A stretch of DNA of 49,469 nucleotides from NCBI GenBank assembly GCA_031292035.1, contig JARLHX010000440.1, forward strand, positions 1-49,469, read 5' to 3'. The position numbers and the translations under genes are program-made. This DNA comes from Negativicutes bacterium (lineage in GTDB: Bacteria > Bacillota_C > Negativicutes > Sporomusales_B > JARLHX01). How positions within the stretch are numbered: the stretch's first letter is position 1; every line of letters begins with the position of its first letter. The notes beneath the pieces were generated by a model, which searched no databases, was not told the DNA's origin, and was given only the letters and a program-made list of their open reading frames with translations. Of the stretch, positions 25,451-33,777 are shown piece by piece.

Positions 25451-26413
25451 ATGCAGCTTGCAGGAATTGCCATTAATGCCGACGCCGGACTGATTGACGG
25501 CAACCTGAATGTTTTGCGCAAAGAACTAGAACTTTATCAGCAATTGGGGTTTTCCCATGTAGAACTTGCACCCCATGGTGTGGGAGTCATGTATCATGGC
25601 AGACTGAATGCCCAGCGACTTCATGATTTGCAGCTGATTCTCAGGGAATATCCTTTCAGCTATACTGTGCACGGACCCAACCCGATGAATCTGATGAATG
25701 ATGAACCTGGTAATATCGAATGGCAAATGTTTGTGGCCAGCCTCGAATTTACCGCAGCCATCGGAGCGAAGATTATGGTCTATCATGCCGGTCGGTACTG
25801 GCCCGAGGAGAATTTCTCCGCCCATGAACGGCCCTATCAAACCCCGCAGGAAAAGAGGGTGCTGTGGGAACGAGAAAGCGTGGCGCTTGCTAATTTGGCA
25901 GATGTAGCTGACCGGTCGGATGTCACCATCGCGGTGGAAAATGCCCGGCCCTATCTCGATGCCCCTCATTATTGCTATGCCGAATCGCTGGCTGAGCTGG
26001 GGCGGATGGTGCGGACAGTCAACCACGAACGGGTTGGCATAGCCCTTGATGTTGGGCACGCCCATCTGGCGGCCTGTCACTACCGCTATGACCTGAGAAA
26101 GGAAGTCGGCGAAATATCGCGGTATGTAAAACACATTCATCTTCATGACAACTTTGGTAAATGCTGCTATTCTAAGGAGCGCAAGCAATACGAGCTGGCA
26201 GCCACCGGCCGGGGCGACATGCATATGCCGATCGGCTGGGGGAATATTCCTGCAGCCGGGGTTCTGGCGCAGCTGGCAGATTATCAGGGGATCGTTACCC
26301 TTGAACTCCGGCCGCGTTACCGCGAGTACTATCGTGAAGCGCTGGAGAATGCGCAGCAGCTTTTAACAGAAGTGATGAGGCTGTCGGCGTGGCCGGCAAG
26401 CAACGCCTGCTAG
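25451..26413 (+). CDS. Xylose-isomerase-like TIM barrel protein in the phn operon
   Basis: A 320-residue protein of the sugar phosphate isomerase/epimerase and AP endonuclease 2 superfamily. Metal-ligand strands are visible in order: VELAPHG, YHAGRYW, AVENARPY, LDVGHAH, HIHLHDN and TLELRP. It starts 12 nt after phnM behind AGGAGG and is clearly part of the operon. In other bacteria PhnP and PhnN process the cyclic ribose phosphate released by PhnJ; neither is seen here. This metal-dependent barrel is a candidate for that step or for isomerising its product, but this is inference from position only. Confidence 0.8.
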   Translation: MQLAGIAINADAGLIDGNLNVLRKELELYQQLGFSHVELAPHGVGVMYHGRLNAQRLHDLQLILREYPFSYTVHGPNPMNLMNDEPGNIEWQMFVASLEFTAAIGAKIMVYHAGRYWPEENFSAHERPYQTPQEKRVLWERESVALANLADVADRSDVTIAVENARPYLDAPHYCYAESLAELGRMVRTVNHERVGIALDVGHAHLAACHYRYDLRKEVGEISRYVKHIHLHDNFGKCCYSKERKQYELAATGRGDMHMPIGWGNIPAAGVLAQLADYQGIVTLELRPRYREYYREALENAQQLLTEVMRLSAWPASNAC

Positions 26414-26469
26414 AGTGGAGCAAGCGGGCCGCAACAAGGGAGACAAGAAGCAAAATTTTACGCTACAAG

Positions 26470-26495
26470 CAGCCGGCGACGCCGGTTGTTTTATT
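26470..26495 (+). terminator. Terminator of the phn operon
   Basis: CAGCCGGC (26470-26477) pairs with GCCGGTTG (26481-26488), a GAC loop, then a T-rich tail. It lies 57 nt after the last phn-operon gene. Confidence 0.7.
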
Positions 26496-26535
26496 TGTCG
26501 GGCACGGCGCGTCAAGTAACACGAATTGACATCTC

Positions 26536-26563
26536 ATAACAATAACTTAACAGGGTTTTAACA
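26536..26563 (+). promoter_or_regulatory. Pho box 5, GGDEF/HD-GYP gene promoter
   Basis: ATAACA (26536), TTAACA (26547), TTAACA (26558), in 11-bp steps. A consensus TATAAT is at 26584-26589, exactly 20 nt after the last hexamer. Confidence 0.78.
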
Positions 26564-26712
26564 TCTGCCGGAAAAGGTGGTTTTATAATAATGATAGACG
26601 CATAAATAAGAAAAAGTTGGTTGCATGACAAGACGCTGCCCTGGATCAAATTGGTGCATGACCAGGCGCCAGCGGTTGCGGCTATAAGATGATGCGAAAA
26701 TAGGAGTAATTT

Positions 26713-29094
26713 ATGTTAGTCAGTGGACGACTAAGAGTCATTACCGCTGCCATTATTTGTTTCACGATTATTTTCAGCATTTTGGCTGTATATTTTGCTG
26801 AGCAGCGGTACCGTTCTGATCTTGATACCAGACTTGTGCAGATTAACACTGAAAATAGTAACCTTACCCGGGCGTTGGCTGAGCATGTACGGCGGACCTT
26901 GAACGAAGCCGACAACATTTTGCTGTTCATGAAGGCTGAATATGACACCCGGCAGGAACTGCATCCCGACACCCTGGCCCTCCTGAAAACATTGCAGAAC
27001 GGATATCTGATCAACCAGATTGGGCTGGCTGATGCGTCCGGGAAATTGCTGTTCAGCGCCACCCCCACCGAGTTTAACATCGAAATCGCTAACCGCGAAC
27101 ATTTCCGCGCCCAGCAAAATTCTGCTGCCGGGGGCCTTTATATCAGTCTGCCGGTTGCCAATCAGATCACTGGACGATATTCAATCTTTCTCAGTCGCCG
27201 TCTTGAGGACAAAGACCGAAATTTTGCCGGCATCGTTTCAGTCGGCTTAGACCCCGAGTATTTTTCCCGCTTCTTCGACCAGATGGAGCTCGGCCCAGGC
27301 AGCACCATTCTGATTACCCGTAAAGACGGGGCGGTATTGGCCAATGCCTCGCGGCAGACGGTGCTGCTAGACACCCGTATTCATAATCATGAGATATTTC
27401 AGGATATTAAAAGCGGTTTTCAAGCCGGGGTGTTTGAGTCGCCTGGGTTCTTTTCGTCGGTACCCAACCTGGGTGCTTACCGGGTACTGGACGAATATTC
27501 GCTGGTGGTTGTCGTATCAACGATCAAGGAAGCCGCCCTGCAGGATGTGTATGCCCGGAGGGTAACCTACTATTTATGGGCCTCCCTTTTTATCTTGCTA
27601 GCCTACATTTTTGCCTATGCCCTGTGGCGCCAGTTCAACAGACTGTACCTGAAAGAAATATCCCTTCAGGCTACTGAGCGGGACTATATGCACTTGCTGG
27701 AAAACATGACCGATGGCTACTTCCGCACCGACAAAGAAGGTTGTATTACTATGCTCAATCCGGCAGTGGTGAGGATGCTGGAGTATATTTCGGAAGAAGA
27801 GTTGTTGGGAAAACCGGTGCAGCAGTTTTGGTATCATCCTGCCGAGCGCGCAGGCTACCTGGCGCAGCTGGCGAAAAAGGGCTTTGTCACCGACTATTCG
27901 CTCGTTCTTCGCAAAAAAGCAGGCATTCCAATACCTATTTCGCTCAGCAGTCATTATTATTTCGACGAGAATGAACGAATTTTGGGCACAGAGGGCATCA
28001 TCCGCAACATTTCCGAGCGTCAGAAAGCGGAAGAGCAGCTAAAATACGTCGGTTATCACGATAGCCTCACCGAGCTTTATAACCGGGCGTATTTCAACTG
28101 GTATCTCAAGGAGCTGGAGATACAGCCCCCCAAAAGCTTGGGCCTGATTATTATCGATGTGGACGGACTCAAAGTTGTCAACGATACGTTGGGGCATGAA
28201 ACTGGCGATGCATTGCTGCAATATACGGCGCAAGTTCTCCGCCAGGCCTTTGCAGGAGGGGTCGTTGCCAGGATCGGCGGCGATGAGTTCGCTGTTGTTC
28301 TCGCAGATATCGATGAGCAGCAGATTGACACTGCGGTGTCCGGTCTGCGTGAGGCAGCGGAGTCCAAGCGATATTTCGCAGATGGGGCGTCGCTTCCCTT
28401 GCAGCTTTCTTGTGGCTATTCGTTGGAGCAAGGCCCCGCCTACAACATGCGCAACCTGTTTATTATGGCTGACCGGATGATGTACCGGGAGAAGCTTTGC
28501 CAGGCAGCCGGACGGCGCGGCACCATTATAAAAAGCCTTAAGGAGATGCTTTCAGCACGGGACTACATCACAGAGGGGCACGCCAGCAGAATGCAAAGTT
28601 TTGCCGTGGCCCTGGCCCAGAAAGCCAACGTCCATTCATCCCATCTTTCTGATATCGGCCTTTTCGCCCAGTTCCACGACATCGGCAAAGTCGGTATACC
28701 GGACGGCATATTAAAGAAACCGGGCCCGCTGACAGAAGAAGAACGCAAGATTATGCAAATTCACACTGAGATTGGTCACCGGATTGCCACCGCATCAGAC
28801 GAACTTGCCCCGATCGCCGACTGGATACTCAAACATCACGAACGCTGGGATGGTAAAGGATACCCGTTAGGCCTCTCTGGTGAAGACATTCCGTTAGAAT
28901 CGCGCATCCTGGCGATTGTCGACGCCTACGACGCCATGACCAACGACCGACCTTACCGGAAGGCTTTGTCGGTAGAGGAAGCCGTCAAAGAAGTACGGCG
29001 GTGTGCCGGCAGTCAGTTTGACCCGAAATTAGTCGACCTTTTCCTGACGGTACTCAGCCAGTACGAGTCGCAGGAGATGCTGCTGAGCGGTTGA
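26713..29094 (+). CDS. Membrane sensor with PAS, GGDEF and HD-GYP domains
   Basis: A 793-residue cyclic-di-GMP signalling protein. TM1 about 8-28, an extracytoplasmic Cache-like sensor 30-280, TM2 285-305, PAS about 320-435, GGDEF domain with an intact GGDEF at 522-526, and HD-GYP with HDIGK (655-659) and HHERWDGKGYP (708-718). Both output domains keep their catalytic residues, so it may make and break cyclic di-GMP. No RxxD inhibitory site precedes GGDEF. Pho box 5 suggests it is made under phosphate limitation. It follows the phn operon but has its own promoter. Confidence 0.93.
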   Translation: MLVSGRLRVITAAIICFTIIFSILAVYFAEQRYRSDLDTRLVQINTENSNLTRALAEHVRRTLNEADNILLFMKAEYDTRQELHPDTLALLKTLQNGYLINQIGLADASGKLLFSATPTEFNIEIANREHFRAQQNSAAGGLYISLPVANQITGRYSIFLSRRLEDKDRNFAGIVSVGLDPEYFSRFFDQMELGPGSTILITRKDGAVLANASRQTVLLDTRIHNHEIFQDIKSGFQAGVFESPGFFSSVPNLGAYRVLDEYSLVVVVSTIKEAALQDVYARRVTYYLWASLFILLAYIFAYALWRQFNRLYLKEISLQATERDYMHLLENMTDGYFRTDKEGCITMLNPAVVRMLEYISEEELLGKPVQQFWYHPAERAGYLAQLAKKGFVTDYSLVLRKKAGIPIPISLSSHYYFDENERILGTEGIIRNISERQKAEEQLKYVGYHDSLTELYNRAYFNWYLKELEIQPPKSLGLIIIDVDGLKVVNDTLGHETGDALLQYTAQVLRQAFAGGVVARIGGDEFAVVLADIDEQQIDTAVSGLREAAESKRYFADGASLPLQLSCGYSLEQGPAYNMRNLFIMADRMMYREKLCQAAGRRGTIIKSLKEMLSARDYITEGHASRMQSFAVALAQKANVHSSHLSDIGLFAQFHDIGKVGIPDGILKKPGPLTEEERKIMQIHTEIGHRIATASDELAPIADWILKHHERWDGKGYPLGLSGEDIPLESRILAIVDAYDAMTNDRPYRKALSVEEAVKEVRRCAGSQFDPKLVDLFLTVLSQYESQEMLLSG

Positions 29095-29116
29095 TAACAG
29101 CGGTAAGCTCAGAAAT

Positions 29117-29144
29117 TTTACTATAAAATAACGTGTTCTTTACA
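29117..29144 (+). promoter_or_regulatory. Pho box 6, Spo0E-like gene promoter
   Basis: TTTACT (29117), ATAACG (29128), TTTACA (29139), in 11-bp steps. TAACAT at 29165-29170 is 20 nt after the last hexamer. The hexamers match the consensus less well than in the other boxes, but the geometry is the same. Confidence 0.6.
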
Positions 29145-29200
29145 AACCGGACTGAATTAAGCGCTAACATGATAATTAGGAAAACAAACGAACGGGGGTT

Positions 29201-29395
29201 GTGATTTTGAGTCCACAAGTAAACAACCTTGTTGAAAAAATCGAGGATTTACGCAATCGAATTGATCATCTGCGCAGAGAAATATGGGCAAGAGACCGGG
29301 CCAACCTGCGTGACCAGCAAATGGAAAGCGATTTGGAGAAGCTTCTGATTGAGTATTTGAGTTTTATCAGCGCACATGAAGATATCGCCTGCTGA
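29201..29395 (+). CDS. Small Spo0E-like coiled protein
   Basis: 64 residues, predicted as two helices. The layout LVEKIEDLRNRIDHL...ESDLEKLLIEYL resembles Spo0E-family aspartyl phosphatases, which dephosphorylate Spo0A~P. The family signature SQxLD reads ESDLE here, so the key aspartate is a glutamate and activity is doubtful. The start is GTG 29201 or TTG 29207; the ribosome site is poor (GGGGG). Putative Pho box 6 lies just upstream and a strong hairpin just downstream, so it is a single-gene unit. Assignment to Spo0E rests on pattern only. Confidence 0.5.
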   Translation: MILSPQVNNLVEKIEDLRNRIDHLRREIWARDRANLRDQQMESDLEKLLIEYLSFISAHEDIAC

Positions 29396-29439
29396 ACCTT
29401 ACCCGTTTCTTCGAGCGCAGGCGAAGTAAGCATAGGGTA

Positions 29440-29489
29440 ACCCATAGCAAAAACAGCAGTCCCGCAGGGCTGCTGTTTTTGCTATGGGT
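29440..29489. terminator. Bidirectional terminator between small genes
   Basis: A 20-bp perfect stem (29440-29459 with 29470-29489) whose 10-nt loop can pair further (CCC with GGG). Internal A and T tracts let it work for the plus-strand small gene and for the minus-strand gene that ends at 29530. Confidence 0.75.
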
Positions 29490-29529
29490 CAATAAAAGAA
29501 AAGCCACCCTGGCGGGTGATTTTACGAAG

Positions 29530-29679
29530 TCAATTTGACTGTTGTGCGGCGGGGGGCGTAAAGCTGATAGAGGCCCAGTAATCTGCAATCATCCCGGCAG
29601 CTTCGTCCGGATCGGACTCAAGCTCCTGAACACGTAGCCTGAATTCCTGAAGTCGGATAAATAAATCATCCTGTGACAA
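29530..29679 (-). CDS. Hypothetical 49-residue protein
   Basis: A short gene on the minus strand starting with TTG at 29679, 8 nt after AAGGAGAG. It encodes an acidic, mostly helical protein with the segments MSQDDLFIRLQEFRLRV and DPDEAAGMIADYWASI, then a Pro/Gln-rich tail. No family recognised. Support: a good ribosome site, a terminator at the right distance, and upstream on the same strand TTAACA (29796-29791) and TTAACC (29785-29780) 11 bp apart, which could be half of a Pho box. Confidence 0.55.
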   Translation of the reverse strand: MSQDDLFIRLQEFRLRVQELESDPDEAAGMIADYWASISFTPPAAQQSN

Positions 29680-30090
29680 AAGAACACTCTCCTTTTCTGG
29701 TGATGGCCGTAAACTGAGCTTACCTATAAAATACTTCCGGTGAAATCAGCCGATATCCTGCCAACTAGCAGTCGACATAGGTTAAGCTTCTGTTAAACCT
29801 GCCTTTGCACCACCTCTTGGCCAGGTGCGAGCTTGGCATCGGGTCCACGGATTTGCGTCTTGCGAGGTGGAAATCAGTTGGCGGGAAAAACTTAACATAC
29901 ATATTGTGGAAATATACTTGCGTATAAAGTTTAACCTTTGTTAATATTATGTTAAGGCTTTCAAAGGAGCCTGCCTATGGGACGGGAATGCGCCAATCGC
30001 CGATGTGGATTTCGCATTCAAAAAAGTATCCAGCAAGCTCTGTCGGAATAGACAATCGTACTGGGGAAAATATGCGAGGAGGTTTATCGG
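29680..30090. other. Intergenic region with Pho-like repeats and an inverted repeat
   Basis: No gene is seen in these 411 nt. They hold the minus-strand TTAACA/TTAACC pair (29780-29796), a 7-bp inverted repeat CCACCTC/GAGGTGG (29810-29816 with 29864-29870) around a 47-nt loop, and a cluster of TTAA-containing repeats at 29930-29957 with less exact 10-11-bp steps. The minus-strand reading of that cluster gives TTAACA twice, 11 bp apart (29955-29950 and 29944-29939), but no convincing -10. Confidence 0.4.
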
Positions 30091-30345
30091 ATGGGGAAAA
30101 AGCTGACCGATTCCAAGACTGTTGAAAAGCTGGCTCTTATTGCGATTGCAAAGGCCGGGCCGGACGACAATATCGCGGAAGTCACCAAGAAGGTCATCAC
30201 CGACTATTTTTGGGCGATGGAAACAATCAGGGAACACAACGGATCTGTTCCCTCCAAGAAAAAAGCCCTTAAACTTCTGGGTGATCAGCGACAAGAAAAG
30301 AAACGCAAACTTAAAAAGATCCCAAAACAGACAGCCGGCGAATAA
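30091..30345 (+). CDS. Hypothetical small basic protein
   Basis: 84 residues, starting 6 nt after GAGGAGG. The first two thirds look helical (TVEKLALIAIAKAGPDDNI, then TKKVITDYFWAME). The last third is rich in lysine and probably unstructured or nucleic-acid binding. No family recognised. The terminator hairpin overlaps its stop codon, so it is a monocistronic unit; TTAA-rich repeats lie about 140 bp upstream. Confidence 0.6.
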   Translation: MGKKLTDSKTVEKLALIAIAKAGPDDNIAEVTKKVITDYFWAMETIREHNGSVPSKKKALKLLGDQRQEKKRKLKKIPKQTAGE

Positions 30346-30357
30346 CGCCGGCTTTTT
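30333..30357 (+). terminator. Terminator overlapping the end of the 84-residue gene
   Basis: AGCCGGCG (30333-30340) pairs with CGCCGGCT (30346-30353), a 5-nt loop and a T run. Confidence 0.85.
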
Positions 30358-30436
30358 CATTGCCTAAATGAGTTTTTGGCTGAAGCTTTGCGTAACCTCC
30401 AGACATCATTTTGCCAATCACGACAAGTAGTGATGT

Positions 30437-30464
30437 TTAACAAGAAATTAACTCCAATTTAACG
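30437..30464 (+). promoter_or_regulatory. Pho box 7, sensor kinase operon promoter
   Basis: TTAACA (30437), TTAACT (30448), TTAACG (30459), in exact 11-bp steps. A consensus TATAAT is at 30485-30490, 20 nt after the last hexamer and about 40 nt before the GTG start. Confidence 0.78.
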
Positions 30465-30529
30465 AGTGACTGACGTATTTTTCCTATAATGAAAGCATAA
30501 TTTGCTGGATTTTAAGGCGACGATGAAAT

Positions 30530-33500
30530 GTGAGTGGTATGATGCGATATCTGTTCGATCCGGTAGTTCGTTTCATGAATCGGCTGAAATACGCCTATAA
30601 ATTTGCGCTGATCGGGCTGTTGATTGTCATGCAGGCATCAGTGCTCATTTATATGCTTGTCATGGAGTTGAACAAAAATATCGACTTTGCTAACCGGGAG
30701 CGTCTCGGCATTGAATATAGTCAGGCGTTGGTCGGTTTGCTTGACGAAGCACAGGGCTACAGGCGGCTTCACTACTTGTATTCTACAGGAGATCGTTCGC
30801 AAAAAGAGGCGCTGCTGACAAAACAGGCCAGGGTGGATGCTGCCTTTCAGGCGCTGGAAACGGTCGATCAGCGCCTGAACGACCAGTTGGACACCACCTG
30901 GAAGGTGCAGTTGCTGGAAAAAGAATGGGATGGGCTAAAACAGCAGGCGCTACAGTTTGAGCCCGAGCGGGCGCAAGTGGCGTTTGGACTGAACAGCCGC
31001 TGGATTGGCGAGATAACAAGTCTGATTCAATATGTGGGAAATTCGTCCAATCTCGCCTTGGATGCCGACCTGGATACAGCATCTTTGGTCGATGCCGCAT
31101 TGCGCAAATTACCGGCATTGGTCGATACCTTAGGCCAGGCCCAGGCGCTTGGGGAACAATTATCCGAAGCCCCGGGGCTGTCACCTTGGGACAAAGACCG
31201 CATGCTGGTGGTGGCCGGGCTGGTGCGATCCAACCTGGAACAGTATGACCGTAGTACCCAGCAGCTTTTTCGACATAACGACAAGGTAAAGGTTCAGCTC
31301 AAGAAATTCAACGACGCGTTAGATGATTCGGTGCCTATTTTTGTCTGGAATTTTGAACAAAGCTCAACCGGAGCACAAGGAACAATGATCCCGAAACAGC
31401 TTTTGGTGACAGGTGGACAGCAGGCTGCCGGCAGCGTATTGACCCTGTACCAGGAAGAGCTGAAGGTGATCGATGATCTCTTGAATATTCGGATCGAGAG
31501 ATATTTGCGTGATCGGAATGCTGTGATTGGTTTTACAATGGGTATTCTTCTGCTGGTGTTTTATCTGTTTCTGGCTTTTGACATGTCGGTGCGCAGAGGG
31601 GTGTATCACCTGAATACGGTGATGGAATCTGCCGCGCAAGGGGATCTTAGCGTGCGGGGCGATATTTATTCGAAAGACGAGATGGGAACACTGACCGGCG
31701 CTGTCAACAGCATGCTCGATTCGTTGGAGAACATGTATGAAGAGGTTCGACAGTCGCGTGACCAACTCGAGGTCTGGAACCAGGAGCTGGAGATAAAAGT
31801 TGTCCAGCGCACAGCCGCGCTGCGCAATCTGCTGGATCATGCCGGTCAAGGGTTCCTTTCCTTTGGCGCCGATTTGAAGGTGGCAGGCGAATATAGCGCA
31901 GAATGTGCAAAAATATTTAAACATAACATTGCGGGAGAATTAATTCCAACCTTGTATTATCCTACCGATCGAGGCGAACAGGTTTTCCTGGAAGCGCTTT
32001 TTGGAAAAATATTTCAGGAACAAAACGGTCTTATTAGAGAGACATATCTTTCTTTGTTGCCGGAAGAACTGCTCCTGGGGGAAAGTTTCATCCGTATCGG
32101 ATATAAGATCATCATTAATCCCGCCAGACCCGGTCAGGACGAGATCATGCTCATCCTGACCGATCGGACCCTGCAGCGGGCGATGGAGCAGAGGATACAA
32201 GAGGAACAAAGCATTCTTGCCATGGTGGTGAGGGTGGTGACCCATTCTCACGACTTTTCCACCGCAATCAGGCAGTATTCCGTTTTTTGTAAGGAAGGAC
32301 TGGCGCAAATGCTGCAAGAAGGCGGGCGTTGCGGCGAGCGGCTTGAAGTTGTTTTTCGCACAGTCCATACCTTTAAAGGAACTTTTGGCCAATTGGGAAT
32401 GCGCCACACAGTGGCAGAGCTGCATAACATGGAGACCGTACTGGCTGAAATCCGAGATTCAGGCGCTGACGAGCTTGAAAATGATGGGGTGGATGAGCGG
32501 TTAAGCCAATACACGCCGCAGAAAATGCTCGATTGGCTGGAAACCGATATGGCTATATTGAAAGACATTCTCGGCGAGTCTTTTTTCTACCAAGAAGAAA
32601 CTTTGGTTGTCGAAAGCGCCAGGCTGCTTGAGATCGAAGAAAAAATTCAGCGCATTCTCACCCCAGGGGAGTGCCGCTTGCTGATACCGGAAATACGCCG
32701 GCTGCGATTTAAACCGTTCAAAGAACTGCTGGAGAGCTACCCTGAATATGTGCTAAACCTAGCCGAAAAGTATGAGCGCCTGGTCAACCCCTTTGAAATT
32801 GAAGGCGGTGAAACGTTTGTTGATCCTTTGAAATACTACGATTTTTCGAAATCATTGGGGCATGTATTTCGTAACGCCTTAGTTCACGGGCTGGAGGCGC
32901 CGGATGAGAGGCTGGAAAACGGCAAAGAAGAAAGCGGCAATATCTCCTGTACGATCCGCGAAGAGGCAGACGGTTTGACTTTGATCATAAAAGACGACGG
33001 GCGGGGCATCGATGCTTCCCGGATCCGCGAGATCGCCGTGAGTAAAGGAATCGCCGAGAGGCAGTCGCTGCTGGCGCTGTCAGACGAAGAGGCGATTATG
33101 CTGATTTTTGCCGATGGTTTTTCCGGTGCGGAGGATGTCAGTGAGTTGGCCGGGCGCGGGGTTGGACTCTCCGCGGTGCGGGAGGAACTCGGCAAGGTGG
33201 GCGGGTCCGTACAGGTCCGGACCACCAGTGGTCATGGCACAGAATTCCGCTTTTTCCTGCCCTTATATAACCTGGAAGACAATGAACCGCAGTCGATGTC
33301 TGTGATGACCAAACCCTTGGTAGATGAGGCAATTAAATTACTGAAAAACGCGGGGCTTCCGGTGATCAACACCGTTTTTCGCGAGGGAGTAGCCGGTGGC
33401 AAGGTTGCATTGCGCAAAGTAACAACCTTTGTCGATATCAAAGGGATGATGAAGGGAAAAATGTTGCTGAGCGCCGAAGAGGCCGTTGTTGAGCGGCTGG

Positions 33501-33754
33501 TCGCTGCCTATGGGCGGGAAGAAGCGGCCGGGGCGCCTGAAGATAAATGGATGGAAACGGTGATTGCCCGGTGCGCCAGTGACATATTTTTAAGCGCACA
33601 AGCCCAGCTTCCCGACCTGGATGACGCTGTAAAAGCAGAAGCCCTGGTCACCATTTTGGCAGAGGATGCCTCGGCGAAATATCCGCAGGCCGAGATATCG
33701 ACCTGGATGCTGGAAACCGAGCGGGGTTGGCTCAATTTGAGTTTGATATATTGA
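30530..33754 (+). CDS. CheA-like membrane histidine kinase with HAMP, HPt and CheX-like domains
   Basis: A 1074-residue sensor kinase of unusual build. TM1 about 24-45; helical extracytoplasmic sensor 46-330; TM2 331-351; HAMP 352-405; coiled coil; a PAS-like region about 430-550; an HPt-type segment with the phosphorylatable His613 (TVHTFKGTFG); then a CheA-like ATPase with N box HVFRNALVHG (778-787), DDGRGID (822-828) and GRGVGL (875-880). Residues about 925-1074 resemble CheX/CheC phosphatases. No CheW-like docking domain is seen. The start is GTG. It heads an operon with a CheY-type regulator and a second CheX-like protein, so kinase, receiver and phosphatase appear to be encoded together. 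Pho box 7 precedes it. Confidence 0.85.
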   Translation: MSGMMRYLFDPVVRFMNRLKYAYKFALIGLLIVMQASVLIYMLVMELNKNIDFANRERLGIEYSQALVGLLDEAQGYRRLHYLYSTGDRSQKEALLTKQARVDAAFQALETVDQRLNDQLDTTWKVQLLEKEWDGLKQQALQFEPERAQVAFGLNSRWIGEITSLIQYVGNSSNLALDADLDTASLVDAALRKLPALVDTLGQAQALGEQLSEAPGLSPWDKDRMLVVAGLVRSNLEQYDRSTQQLFRHNDKVKVQLKKFNDALDDSVPIFVWNFEQSSTGAQGTMIPKQLLVTGGQQAAGSVLTLYQEELKVIDDLLNIRIERYLRDRNAVIGFTMGILLLVFYLFLAFDMSVRRGVYHLNTVMESAAQGDLSVRGDIYSKDEMGTLTGAVNSMLDSLENMYEEVRQSRDQLEVWNQELEIKVVQRTAALRNLLDHAGQGFLSFGADLKVAGEYSAECAKIFKHNIAGELIPTLYYPTDRGEQVFLEALFGKIFQEQNGLIRETYLSLLPEELLLGESFIRIGYKIIINPARPGQDEIMLILTDRTLQRAMEQRIQEEQSILAMVVRVVTHSHDFSTAIRQYSVFCKEGLAQMLQEGGRCGERLEVVFRTVHTFKGTFGQLGMRHTVAELHNMETVLAEIRDSGADELENDGVDERLSQYTPQKMLDWLETDMAILKDILGESFFYQEETLVVESARLLEIEEKIQRILTPGECRLLIPEIRRLRFKPFKELLESYPEYVLNLAEKYERLVNPFEIEGGETFVDPLKYYDFSKSLGHVFRNALVHGLEAPDERLENGKEESGNISCTIREEADGLTLIIKDDGRGIDASRIREIAVSKGIAERQSLLALSDEEAIMLIFADGFSGAEDVSELAGRGVGLSAVREELGKVGGSVQVRTTSGHGTEFRFFLPLYNLEDNEPQSMSVMTKPLVDEAIKLLKNAGLPVINTVFREGVAGGKVALRKVTTFVDIKGMMKGKMLLSAEEAVVERLVAAYGREEAAGAPEDKWMETVIARCASDIFLSAQAQLPDLDDAVKAEALVTILAEDASAKYPQAEISTWMLETERGWLNLSLIY

Positions 33755-33777
33755 CATAGCTAGAAAGGATGATTTAA

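Noticed and set aside
29931..29957. TTAA-rich repeats as an eighth full Pho box for the 84-residue gene
   Set aside because: On the plus strand the steps are 10 and 11 bp and no -10 lies 20 nt downstream. The minus-strand reading has two good hexamers but no fitting -10. Kept only as a note on the intergenic region.
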